Source of the DNA: Mesostigma viride
Taxonomy: Eukaryota; Streptophyta; Mesostigmatophyceae; Mesostigmatales; Mesostigmataceae
Length of the DNA: 64,000 nucleotides
Assembly (NCBI GenBank): GCA_009746045.1
Contig: RPFO01000076.1
Location: 1,114,114 to 1,178,113 of the forward strand
Reading direction: 5' to 3'
Numbering within the stretch: the stretch's first letter is position 1; each line of letters starts with the position of its first letter. This document shows, one piece after another, positions 19,857 through 29,673 of this stretch. A program made the position numbers and the translations under genes. Below the pieces are notes generated by a model. It worked only from the letters and a program-made list of their open reading frames with translations, did not search any database and had not been told where the DNA came from.

Positions 19857-22800
19857 CCCTCCCCCCTTGGAGGCCATGAGCCCACGAAGCAAAGTGTATT
19901 GCAGCTCAGCCTTCTCCTCCAGCTTGGTGAGAGCATCTGCAGGGTTGTCCACGCCAGCCACATGTTCAATGTTAGCTAAGCAAGACATTTCCTTGAGCAA
20001 CAAATAATCAAGGTCCCTGCTCCTGGCCAGCTGCCTGTGCACAAACTGCACCATGCCCATGCTGTCAGTTCTTACCAGTGTGTGCATCTGCAACCGACAG
20101 GAAGCCACTTGACATAGCTGGTAAAATAGCTCCCTCAAGTAAAGAGCAGTATGAAGCCCTTCACAGATTGCCCTGCACTCAGCAATGTCACTGCTGGGAG
20201 TTACCCTGTTTTGCAACCGACTGTACCAGCAGACCAGAGAGGACTGTTCCTGCACCAGGGATATTAATGCTGCTGCACGGCCCCTGACCTCTGTGACCTT
20301 CCTACTATCCATAGAACTGTCCACATAGAGCATCATGTCAAAAGGCCTGTACAAATCCAAAGGACCCAGCATGAGAGGGGGAGACATGCGAACAGCCTCT
20401 ACCACTCTCTCAGCACCCACCTCAACCAGTTGGGAATCGGTCAACCGACTCAGTACCAACAGGTCAGGAGCACAAATGCTGGCCAGCCATGCCAACATAC
20501 CTCGTATTGTTGCACATCTGGCCTGGGTGATGGGCTCCTGCAAGGCATCTATGATCTGCTGAGGATAATCCTTACCACCCTCCAGCTGGATGGACCATGT
20601 ACCCTGCTGATGGACCAAGGTCGCCTGCATTCCACAAAACACCATGGGCTCATTCTCAACCATGTACTGGATCTTACCCAGTTCAAACCGTTTCTGGATC
20701 CTGGCCAGAGTCAACTCTTGCCAAGTGGGATGGCCCAGGAGATGCAGATCATCACCATGCAGGGAGGCAAACGCTGGCAGCCCCTCATAGCTACCCTGAA
20801 ACAGACAAGGATCAACTGGAGAGACTGAGAGACCACAGACAGACCTGAGGTACTTCTCCAAGCTCTTCCTCCAGATGATGGGACTCGATCTAAGGCCTTC
20901 CACGCCTTTGAGAATCCTCAAATACCTCGTCTTCAGCTCTGCCCTCCACACTGCAGGCACCTTAACAAAGAAAGGGGGTATTGTGCGCCAAGTATCCTGT
21001 GCTTCCTGCTGATCACCCTTAAGAAAAGCCCTCTTGAAATCTACCAACACAGAGCTATAGGGTATCCCCTTCTGCAGAAAAGACAAGTAAATGCACAACA
21101 AAATCCTCCATGTATCATGCAGCATCCCTGGTGTGTAAAGCTCCTCATCTGCTAACTGTCCAGTGCCATGGTACTCAGTCACAACTGGTCTAACATGTGG
21201 CACCTGCACGCCATCTACCTCCTTGAGCTTGAGGACAAACATCAACCTGAGCAGCTGGTGATCCTCAGGGAGGACATCCACAGGCTCTGCACAGTTGGCA
21301 ACTATCCACTCATGCCCAGAAGCAACAAAGCCAAGAGTCCATGCCTTAGCCATCTTGGGGCTTTGCATCATCTCCACTAGCTTGCGCCAAGGTACAGGAC
21401 TCGTTCCTGGGATCTGGTACCTCTGCACACCCAACTCACGTGGGTCAAACGTAGTAGGGAGGATCAGCAGGTCCCCAGCAATGGGCTCCTTTGTATCAGG
21501 ACCCTCTGCCTCTAGACCCCTCACAGCCCTTACAGCCACACTAAGACCCTGGGAGTAGCGATATCTCTGCAAGGGAAGGCGGCCCTGCCCTTCTAATGCT
21601 AGCTCCTCAGAGGATATCCTCACCCCTGGTAAGCACAAGAAGTTCTGACCTAGAATGGCAGGCCCCTGATACCCTTCAACCACACTGAACGTGGTGGGCA
21701 CCCCCAGGATAGGCACACTCACTTCTCCCAAGATCTTCATGGACACATTCCCAGAGAAATCAGACACAGCTAGGCAGCTAGGGGATGACCACTGCAAGCC
21801 TGCAGCATCCTCTACCCTTAGAATGGACACCTGTGAGTTGGTATCCACTTCTAGTGCTGGTGCCCCACATGACCCCCATCCCGTGAGCTTAGATACCTTG
21901 GGATCACGCTTGCTGTTCTGCAGAGCTCGAATGATGTCCGCCATAAGCAGCCCCCTGGACTGTGGTGCAGCCCTGGCCACCTCTGGCCTTGTGACAGACG
22001 TCTCAGCAGACTCCTGCTCACCCTCATCCATCCAGGACAGACCATAATCCAAGCATGGTGGGTTAGCATCTGCTGCCTGGCTCTCATCCTGCTCATCTCC
22101 CTCCAAGGGAGGATCAGGGCCGTCTTCAGGCCAGATTGCAGTTGGCCTTCTCTCCTTGACGTGAGCCCAGGATAGCCTGTACACGTGCTTGGGATTACTC
22201 TCCAAAGCCACCAGACAAGAATGGTTAGCTTCTTCAACATGGGTTACCTGCCCATCTTGCCACTTGCCACGCTTGCCTGGTAATGACGGTTCCTTCCACA
22301 TCCTGACCCTCAGTCCCACCTGGGGCCTCAGCATTTTCCAACCCTTGTCCTTACGCCTCAATCTGGAAAACACCCTGTCTGCCTTCTTCAGGCAGGCTGC
22401 CACCACGTCCTGTGATAGCATACCAAACTGCAATGCCAGGGGAGAGACTGCCACACCATCATAGTAATAGGTTACCCTGTGGTTAAGCTGCTCCTCAATC
22501 CCCTTACACCAAGCTGCTTTCTCTAGAGCTGATGCCACAACAGGCACACTCCTAGCTGCTAGCACCACTGTTTTTACTTCACGTATAGATCTCTCTACAG
22601 CTCCCTGCTGCCCATGGCATTCCCTAGGGACCACTACCAACTTACAAGGAAGCTGGTCAGCCAGCTTGATCAAGCAGTCAAACTGCAAGTCAGCTTGCAC
22701 CTTGGTGTACACCCCAAAGCCTGGCAACAAAGACTGGAGACCCATCAACAGCTGATGCTCCTGCATTCCAGGAAGAATGGTCAGCAACCTATATCTGCTA

Positions 22801-23435
22801 AACCTATCCACCCCCACCAACAGATACATGCCCCTGATGTGTTGGATGTCCACCTGGATATCCCCCCGCTCTCTAGCAGGTTCTCTGGCATGGGACTGTG
22901 GGAGGCGAACAGCATTCTCCTGACAGACACAATTCTGAGCAGCTGCACTGCAGGCCTCTAGCAAAGGCTCCTTGCCAATCTTCCAAGCAAACATCTCTGC
23001 CTGCTTAGAGTGGCCAAAGATATGGTGTAGAGTGTTTCCAGCCTGAGCATAGCTCAACCCCCTGTCAGCCTGGCTGCACAGAGAGGAACGTGACAAAGAC
23101 TGTGTGCTTGGGATAGCACGACCCACCTGCTGTTCTCTTGCTCCAGGGACCTCCTCCAAGGTAGCTCGGCTCCCAGAGCCAGCCCCGGTTCCCACAGAAG
23201 CTGCAGGTCCTTCCAGTCTGGCGGCTTGACTCCCAGAGTCAACCCCAACAACTGGAGACCCTGCACCTGCCACAGGCACAGGGAATTCCACTGCTGCAGC
23301 AGCGTTATTGCAATCATTGAGTGGAAGCACCTCATCATTCCCAACCCCTTGCTGCTGCACAAGAGGGACACCCCCATTACTATGTACAACTGTTCGTCCC
23401 ACTAGGGGTGATTGACTATTTACAGGGGACAACAT
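19852..23435 (-). CDS. pol: Element B1 Pol: integrase, retropepsin-like, RT, RNase H
   Basis: A nearly complete frame of about 1195 element codons runs into element A. Domains in order: integrase zinc motif (HHIFGH at 137-142; CVC at 169-171), integrase core (D196, D249 or D253, E281 in AVERSIRE) and an SH3-like tail (VRMWKEPSLPGKRGKWQDG). Then comes a retropepsin-like domain (DTNSQVSI at 531-538; AILGQNFL at 593-600), RT (LVDFKRAFLKGD near 798-808; HGDD 893-896) and RNase H (LYVDSSMDS near 1036-1044; ADALTK 1166-1171). Known copia elements place protease before integrase. Here it follows. The RT box is HGDD in place of YVDD and the protease triad DTN in place of D(T/S)G. The ATG at 23435 lies two codons after the gag UGA in the same frame. 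Confidence 0.9.
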
Positions 23436-23441
23436 CTCAAG

Positions 23442-23444
23442 TCA
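23442..23444 (-). promoter_or_regulatory. Gag-Pol separating UGA stop, B1 (candidate readthrough site)
   Basis: The gag stop TGA is followed by CTT GAG and then the pol ATG, all in the same frame. Pol could be made by readthrough (UGA-CUU context) or re-initiation at the ATG. B2 lacks the ATG but keeps the same-frame arrangement, which favours readthrough. Confidence 0.6.
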
Positions 23445-24692
23445 TGGCTTACCCACCTGGCCAGAGCCTGCTCCAGCAGACTTGGCCTGGTCTGGGCAGT
23501 CACGTCGCCAATGACCCGTCCTGCCACATCCAAAGCACTTGTCATCCTTCCCAGCAGCAGCCTTCTTCAGGCCACCCTGGTTCTGGCTGCTCTGACTGGC
23601 CTGGGTGCCCTGGCCCTGGCTCTTGCCTTGCCCTTGGCCACCCTTGTTCTGCTGACCACCCTGGTGACCACCAGCCTGCTGCTGACCCTTGCCTTTGGAT
23701 CCCTGCTGCTGGCCCTTGCCACCCTGGTTACCATTCTGCCTGCGCCTGTTAGCCCTCTGACGCCTACTAGGTCTGGTTTCTCCCTGAGCACCCTGCCCAG
23801 GGGCGTCACCATGGACCTGATGAGCGGAGGCTGAAGGGGCACCAGTCACCTGGATTGCCTTGCAAGCAGCATTGTCAGATGGACGGATATTGAAAATAAC
23901 CTTTTGCAAGGCTGGCCACGTCCCATCTGTCTGATCAGCAAACATCCTAGCTGCATTTCTCCCATCCACACTCAGCCCCATGCGATCCAGGAAGTAATCT
24001 GCCACTGCTCTATCAGTCAGATTGAAGCCATGCTTGGCCCCCTTCTCCCTGATGCGTGTGAGCCGCTGCAGCTCCTCAGCTATTGTGCCCTTGATCTCAA
24101 AGGTATCATAGCTGAGCTTATAGTGATTAGTGAGGTTGAGTACCTTATCAGAGAACTCCTGACGTAGGCCCTCTAGGAACTGAGACCAAGTCAGCTTGTC
24201 CTTGACAGCTTGCCTAGCCTTGTCCCTCACACGCTCACTGGAATCCCTATTAGTCGTGGATGTGTGGAATACCTGCACAAGGTTGACAGTGGGATCTACA
24301 GAGCATGAAACTAGCTCCATATCCTCCAACCACTTGTCTAGCTCTTCCTGTCCCACAGGAGGCTTGAGAGGCTTCTGGCCATTCATCACAGCCACAGCAC
24401 TCATATGAGGTCTAGTCCCAGGCAAAGCACGAGGGTCACTGCCAATGACAGCAGCTCCTACTGGTGCTAAAGGCCCAGGAACACTAGCTGCAGGAACACC
24501 AGACGCAGGCACACATGGTCTCTTACCAGGTGCTTGACGTTCAGCATCATTCTGGCCCTCCCCCGTCAGCACCACGCCGTCGGTTGGCCACCCTGCACGC
24601 TCCTCCCCTTGTGCCACCTCTTTCCTCTTCTGGTTGGATGCCCTCCTGCCATTGACGCCCTCTGCCGTTGGGATTGCCTGTCCCTCTGGCAC
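23442..24692 (-). CDS. gag: Element B1 Gag
   Basis: The 416-codon frame has a conserved capsid-like core (GTRPHMSAVAVMNGQKPL, LDKWLEDMEL, FLEGLRQEFSDKVLNL, ADYFLDRMGLSVDGRN) shared with B2. A Gln/Gly/Lys-rich low-complexity segment and a CCHC knuckle CFGCGRTGHWRRDC follow near the C-terminus. The listed first codon is GTG. Comparison with B2 suggests the real start is the ATG at 24790 (MLRNTRG versus MPRGKAG in B2), with a one-base shift in the GC-rich stretch between. Expected role: virus-like particle assembly and RNA packaging in the cytoplasm. Confidence 0.85.
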   Translation of the reverse strand: MPEGQAIPTAEGVNGRRASNQKRKEVAQGEERAGWPTDGVVLTGEGQNDAERQAPGKRPCVPASGVPAASVPGPLAPVGAAVIGSDPRALPGTRPHMSAVAVMNGQKPLKPPVGQEELDKWLEDMELVSCSVDPTVNLVQVFHTSTTNRDSSERVRDKARQAVKDKLTWSQFLEGLRQEFSDKVLNLTNHYKLSYDTFEIKGTIAEELQRLTRIREKGAKHGFNLTDRAVADYFLDRMGLSVDGRNAARMFADQTDGTWPALQKVIFNIRPSDNAACKAIQVTGAPSASAHQVHGDAPGQGAQGETRPSRRQRANRRRQNGNQGGKGQQQGSKGKGQQQAGGHQGGQQNKGGQGQGKSQGQGTQASQSSQNQGGLKKAAAGKDDKCFGCGRTGHWRRDCPDQAKSAGAGSGQVGKP

Positions 24693-24844
24693 GACGTTGG
24701 CGGGGCCTTCCGTGTCTGCCCTTGCCTCACCACCGCCATCCCCCGCTCCCGCCCCGCTCCCGCTGCCGCCCCGCGCGTGTTACGAAGCATTATAAAATAC
24801 TACAGACAACACACGCAGATATGGCTGCTGGAACCCACTCAGGC

Positions 24845-25771
24845 TCACGCACTTACACCAGACAAGGCCGCCTCCTGGCTTGCACTCGCCTGCTCCTCCT
24901 CACGGTCTGAACGCTGCTCAACACCCTCAGCAACCGATGTGGCTGCTGCTGCCGCTGCGACAATCTGGAGGTCTGGGTTAAACTCTCCCAGCACGCAGGT
25001 CACAGGTCGCCCGTCTGCCTTGCGTTCGACTGGATGTTGTGTCTCACCTGGGTTGCGATGCCAAGCAAGATCGCGTACCCACCGCTTACCGCCGCCGACA
25101 AGCTCGTTCTGCTCGCCTCGGCCGTAACGATCGTACTCGTGAGTCACCGGCCTCACGAGGGATATGCAGATCAGCTCTCTGCCTCTCCTCGTAGGTTTCT
25201 GTAGTGCCGTCGCCTTCGTTTATCTGCTGGGCTGAGCGCTTGACGGAGCCCTCTGGCTTGTCAGTCCACTCAAAATGGACGTCTTCAGGCGTCTTTACGA
25301 CCCCCGTGACAATTTCCACCTCCGGACCCCACGCAGTGGTGGTTTCCGGCCTCGGTGTATCAAGCCTGGAGTACACTCCGAAAGGCTGCGTGGTAACATA
25401 GAACCTGTCTGCGTACCCTCTCGACTCTTGCAAAAGGACAGCAACAAGATTCTCAATGGTTTGGGCAAATACCTCCGCCGTGCTCCAAGGATTCACCGCC
25501 TCACGAGCACGCGCGTTCCGGATGATGTCGGCGTCTGGTAACCCCTCTCCTAGCACTGCTGTCGCCACCCAGTGGTTAAACAGTCTGGTGCTGCCGAGCG
25601 CTGTTGCCACGATCTGGCTAAGCGCCTCCCTGGCTAGGTCGAGACCGGCTAGCGTGATATGGGCGCCCTGGTAGGCGACCTCCACACGATTAGCAGTTTC
25701 AGCTAGCGCGTCACGAATGCGCACCAACTGTTCCACCGCCACTCGCCCCGTCTCACCTGGAGAAATCACGA
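24845..25771 (-). pseudogene. Element B1 ORF0, C-terminal part (interrupted by B2)
   Basis: The frame covers ISPGETGRVAVEQL, VAYQGAHITLAGLDLAREALSQIV, STRLFNHWVATAVLGEG and LLQESRGYADRFYVTTQPFGVYS, then shifts frame near 25140 and continues to 24845 (GRPVTCVLGEF). The same protein is encoded upstream of gag in B2, so it is a genuine family ORF of roughly 330-380 codons. No known domain is recognised. It is mostly predicted helix with conserved Gly/Ala-Leu-Asp-Leu-Ala-Arg-Glu core. The B2 insertion splits it from its N-terminus at 34243-34474. It could be a structural or regulatory protein. I do not assign a function. Confidence 0.7.
25767..25771. repeat. Target site duplication of B2, left copy
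   Basis: CACGA lies just outside the left B2 LTR and is repeated at 34238-34242. Confidence 0.88.
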
Positions 25772-26417
25772 AGTTAGCATTTTGGGTAACCAATATGCTA
25801 AGTGGATGCAGTTTGGAAAGACCTTTCCAACGCCGTGCTGACCGCCTGAAACAGACAAGGGACAAGAAAGATATGAGGTCCCGAAGTCCTAGCCGTCCGC
25901 GGTTGGCGAGGGTGCAACCTTCTGGGGTAGTGGACAGGACACGTGGCAGGCCGTGCCTGCACAGGCTTAGCCTGACTATCACGTGACTGTAGTCCACGTA
26001 GACCAGGAGGGACAGCAGCCTGCGACTGGTGGGGTACTGGAACTGGCACAAGGCTGCAAGGATACTAGGTCTTGCAGGCTTGTGACAGGTCCTGTACTTC
26101 CTAGGTTGCAGGTAGCTAGGTAAATCCAGTTCGTCCTGGCTCTGCAAGGATGCCAGTGGACGTTGAGGATTTGCTAGCAAGCCTGCAATATGCCTCGTCA
26201 CACCGATGGGAACGAGGAGCAACAAAGAGGCATATAGCTTGGTCATGGGGATGGCCAAGCTATCTCGGAAGCACGCGCTCTGGTTGCCCACTTGAACGTG
26301 GAAGTGACCAACAAGGTGTGGCTTGGTGTTTGGGCTAAAGGTTGCTGTCCCAGCAATTGGCTCAAGCTTTGCGTGAAAGACCAAGAGCTCACACGCTCTG
26401 GGCTGGTCCGTCTAACT
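25772..26417 (+). repeat. 5' LTR of B2
   Basis: It begins AGTTAGCATTTTGGG and ends CCGTCTAACT. The internal region starts at 26418 with CGTACTATTGGTTCCG, the candidate primer binding region, which B1 also has next to its LTR. Confidence 0.9.
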
Positions 26418-26436
26418 CGTACTATTGGTTCCGTGG
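26418..26436 (+). promoter_or_regulatory. Candidate primer binding site of B2
   Basis: CGTACTATTGGTTCCGTGG directly follows the 5' LTR. B1 has CGTACTATTGCTTCC and C has CGTACTCAAAAGC in the same position. The shared CGTACT does not start TGG, so priming may use an internal tRNA fragment, as in some copia elements. Confidence 0.5.
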
Positions 26437-26444
26437 CGCATTTC

Positions 26445-27581
26445 ATGTCGGAAGAAATTCCGGCGCTTGAGCAATCGCCAAGCCAAGGAGCCGCAGTGCC
26501 GCGGCAGGAGGCAGAAGGACCTCTGCATCCATACAGCCAGCCAGAAACCGCGTCCACGTTTGTACAAGCTGCGCATTTGGCGAGGGCTTGGCGCGGGGAG
26601 GCTGGGTAGCTGTTTTCGGCAACTCGGAAGGGCCGTCTGCCAACGACCCTGTTGTGATGCGTGTGCGGGCCACGACTTCTCCGGGGGAGACGAGTCGTGT
26701 GACGGTGGAGCGCTTGATTGCGCTGAGAGACGAGGTCGCAGCGCTTATCTACAGCCTTGAGATCGCCTATCAAGGTGGTCACGTTACGCTGCACGGTTTG
26801 GATCTTGCTCGAGAGGCGTTGGGACAGCTAGTCGCCATCAGCCTTGGTGCCACCCGATTATTTAACCATTGGGTCGCAACGAGTTCCCTCGGTGAAGGGA
26901 CGAACGCTTCACATCTCGTGCGTGACGCGCAGGTGCGTGAGCAGGACAGCCCCTGGTCCTCGCAAGAAGTAGTTGCTCAAACCTGTGAGCACCTTGTTAA
27001 CATTTTGCTTCAAGAGTCGCGAGGCCACGCAGATCGGTGGCTTATCACCACGCGTCCTGCCGGCATCTGGTCCACATTAGACACTCCTCGTGTTGTTGGA
27101 GCCCCCGGTGCATACGGTCCGTCGGTGGAAATCGTCACAGGTCGGGACCTGTCCCACAGGCAGTGCACGACGAGTTCGTCGACCGCCCGTCGGGTGTTAT
27201 TGCACGCTCGTCCCAGCAGTTGGACGAGGGAGACGGTTCTGCAGCAGGGTTCTCCGAGCGGCAACGTGCAGATTATCACATCCCGCCGGAGCCGTTGCAC
27301 GACTACAGCACCTACGGCCTTGGGGCATACAACGAGCGACGAGGTGGGGAGGACGCTGGGTGCGTAACGTGGTGTGGGGCAGGCGCCCTAACGAGAGGAG
27401 TGTGCCGTTTGACCAAACCACAGACGGGAGGCCCGTCAGTCGCCTTCTTGGACCTTATTCTGAGGAGGAGGTGCGAGCTATTCCTCGGGTGAGGACGCCG
27501 GTGGCTGTCACTGCTGAAGAGCGGGAGAGAGAAGCCGCCGCTGAGGCAGAGCGCGAGGCAGAGGAGCTGCCCGACGCTTGA
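26445..27581 (+). pseudogene. Element B2 ORF0, frameshifted
   Basis: ATG at 26445 (MSEEIPALEQ) opens a frame that shifts near 26600, continues in frame 26588-27150 (TSPGETSRVTVERL, GGHVTLHGLDLAREALGQLV, ATRLFNHWVATSSLGEG, LLQESRGHADRW), then shifts again near 27145 and 27345 and ends at 27581 with an acidic Glu/Arg/Ala tail. It is homologous to B1 ORF0 throughout, so the shifts are local damage or sequencing indels in a real gene. The protein has no domain that I recognise. An ORF ahead of gag is not part of the standard copia plan. Confidence 0.7.
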
Positions 27582-27639
27582 AGTCCTGTCTTCTTTTGCA
27601 TACCCTTGCGTGTTGCAGTGTCGCTTTGTACATAATATA

Positions 27640-29025
27640 ATGCCTCGTGGGAAGGCCGGCGACGGCGACAAAGGCGAGGAGGAGAGGCCTGTGGAAACGG
27701 GCCAGGTGGTGCGAAAGGAGAAGGAGCCCATGGCGGGGGAAGCAATCCCTGCTAGCAACGGTGACGGGAGCAAGAGGCCGGGAGGCAAGCGCAAACATGA
27801 GGAGGCGATGGAGGAGGCCAAGCGGGCGCGGGCGGAGTGGCCTTCAGATGCTGTGCTGGTGGCTGGCGGACAACCAACGCTGGAGAAACGTAAGAGGGAC
27901 TTGTCCTCTGACGATAATGGTAAGCGTCGTCATGTAGACGTGCCCTCCCCCAACCCTGCTGGCCCAAGTGGTGTCGTAACTGTGACGCCCGCTGTGACTG
28001 GTGTCGCTGCTGTGACGCCCCCTGTGGCTGAGACAGTTAGGGCGTTACCGGGGTCGAGGCCTCACATGAGCGCCGTGTCCGTCATGAATGGCCAAAAGCC
28101 TCTCTGTCCACCATTAGCGCAGGAAGCACTAGATAAATGGCTTGAGGACATGGAGCTGGTGGTGCTCTCTGTGGATCCCACCGTGAATCTGGTGCAAGTC
28201 TTTCATTCCTCAACATGCAACCGGGATTCCTCTGAACGTGTGCGTGAGAAGACTAGGGTGGCTGTGAAGGACAAGCTAACCTGGGCACAGTTCCTGGATG
28301 GACTGAGGGAGGAGTTTTCAGACAAGGTTTTGAACCTCACAAACTACTATAAACACCAGTATGACACGTTCGAGATCATTGGCCCTGTTGCAGAGGAGTG
28401 GGCCAGGCTCAACCGTATCAGAGACAAGGGGGCCAAGTATGGCTTCCTGGTCACAGATAGAGCCTTGGCAGACTATTTCCTGGACCGAATGGGGTTGAGT
28501 GTGGATGGGAGGAACAGTGCCCGCATGTTTCTGAACCAGACAGATGGGTCCTTGCGTGCTCTAGAGCTGGTTATCCTTAGTATCAGGAAGCCAGACCCTG
28601 CCTGCAAAGCCATTCAGTCCCACGGCAGCAATGCCACCTCCGCTGCACAGGCCCAAGGTGATGTCCCCGGGTACCCAGCCCGTGGTGGGGCAAGGCCTAA
28701 CAAGCGTAGGCGCTTCAGGCGCCAGAGGAATGGGGCTCAGGGTGGCAAGGGTGCAGGTTCCCAAGGAGGGGTTGGGAGCCAGCAAGCTGGTGGTCAGCAG
28801 GGCAAGGGTGGCCAAGGGCAAGGCAAGAGCCAAGCTCAAGGCAATCAGGGCAAGCAGGGTGGGCAGTCTCAGGGAGGCCAGGGGAAGCCTGGCAAGGGTG
28901 GGGCTGGGTCTGGAAAGAAGGGTGGAGCATGCTTTGTGTGTGGCAAGGAAGGTCACTGGCGTCGTGAGTGCCCTGACAGGAAGGCCAAGCCTGCTGGGGC
29001 AGGGGGCCAGTCTGGGCAGCAGTGA
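27640..29025 (+). CDS. gag: Element B2 Gag
   Basis: The ATG at 27640 (MPRGKAGDGD) is the likely start. The frame is open slightly upstream. A basic, Lys/Arg-rich N-terminus with a possible nuclear-localisation cluster (GGKRKHEEAMEEAKRARAEW) precedes the capsid-like core shared with B1. Next come a Gly/Gln/Lys low-complexity run and a CCHC knuckle CFVCGKEGHWRREC near residue 440. About 461 residues and intact. It ends in TGA followed by CTA, with pol open in the same frame beyond. Confidence 0.88.
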   Translation: MPRGKAGDGDKGEEERPVETGQVVRKEKEPMAGEAIPASNGDGSKRPGGKRKHEEAMEEAKRARAEWPSDAVLVAGGQPTLEKRKRDLSSDDNGKRRHVDVPSPNPAGPSGVVTVTPAVTGVAAVTPPVAETVRALPGSRPHMSAVSVMNGQKPLCPPLAQEALDKWLEDMELVVLSVDPTVNLVQVFHSSTCNRDSSERVREKTRVAVKDKLTWAQFLDGLREEFSDKVLNLTNYYKHQYDTFEIIGPVAEEWARLNRIRDKGAKYGFLVTDRALADYFLDRMGLSVDGRNSARMFLNQTDGSLRALELVILSIRKPDPACKAIQSHGSNATSAAQAQGDVPGYPARGGARPNKRRRFRRQRNGAQGGKGAGSQGGVGSQQAGGQQGKGGQGQGKSQAQGNQGKQGGQSQGGQGKPGKGGAGSGKKGGACFVCGKEGHWRRECPDRKAKPAGAGGQSGQQ

Positions 29026-29028
29026 CTA
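29023..29028 (+). promoter_or_regulatory. UGA-CUA readthrough context between gag and pol of B2
   Basis: TGA CTA GC separates gag from pol in one continuous frame, and there is no ATG at the pol start equivalent to that of B1. UGA followed by CUA is the best-known stop-readthrough context in eukaryotic mRNAs and plus-strand RNA viruses. Readthrough would give a Gag-Pol fusion at a low ratio to Gag. Confidence 0.7.
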
Positions 29029-29673
29029 GCTACATCATCCCCTGTAAATAGTCAATCACCCCTTGGGGAAGGTGTGCTGGATGTACATAAGGATGGGGGT
29101 GTGCCCCTTGTGCAGCACCAAGGGTGTAAGGATGTTGTTCTTCCACTGGATTGCAATAACAATGCTGCAGCTGAATTCCCTATGCCTCATGCAGGTGGTG
29201 GGTCTCCAGCAGGTGCTGGCCTGGAGGGCCAAGGACCTTGCTGGAAGGGCCTGGAGCGGTCCAGGGTGCAGGGCCTGGCTTGGGGCGTCAGGATGGCCTG
29301 CAGGGAAGCCCTGGAACCTCAGGAGTGGATCATGTGTCCCCACACACGGTTCAGACGTCTCGCCAGGTCAGTACTGAGAGAGTGCTGAGCTATGCTGAGG
29401 CTGGCCATAGGTTGCATCACATGTTTGGACATTCTGGGCAGGCAGCAATGTTTGCTTGGAAGTTAGGTAGGGAGCCTTTGTGGGAGGCATGCCAGGCTGC
29501 TGCTGAGAACTGTGGTTGCCAGGAGAATGCTGTTCACCCACCCCAGTCCCATGCTAGGGAGCCTGCTAGGAGCGTGGCGACATCCAGATGGATATCCAGC
29601 ATATCAGGGGCTTGTATATATTAGTGGGGGTGGACAGGTTCAGTAGATATAGACTGATAGCATTCTACCTGGT
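29026..29673 (+). pseudogene. pol: Element B2 Pol N-terminal part, frameshifted integrase
   Basis: From the UGA the frame is open to 29388, then homology moves to the frame 29238-29624, which holds the integrase zinc motif (HHMFGHSGQAAMF; CGC), and leaves it near 29570 before the first catalytic Asp. Homology to B1 resumes in the 29674 frame. At least three one-base shifts break the integrase, so this copy is inactive unless they are errors. Confidence 0.8.
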
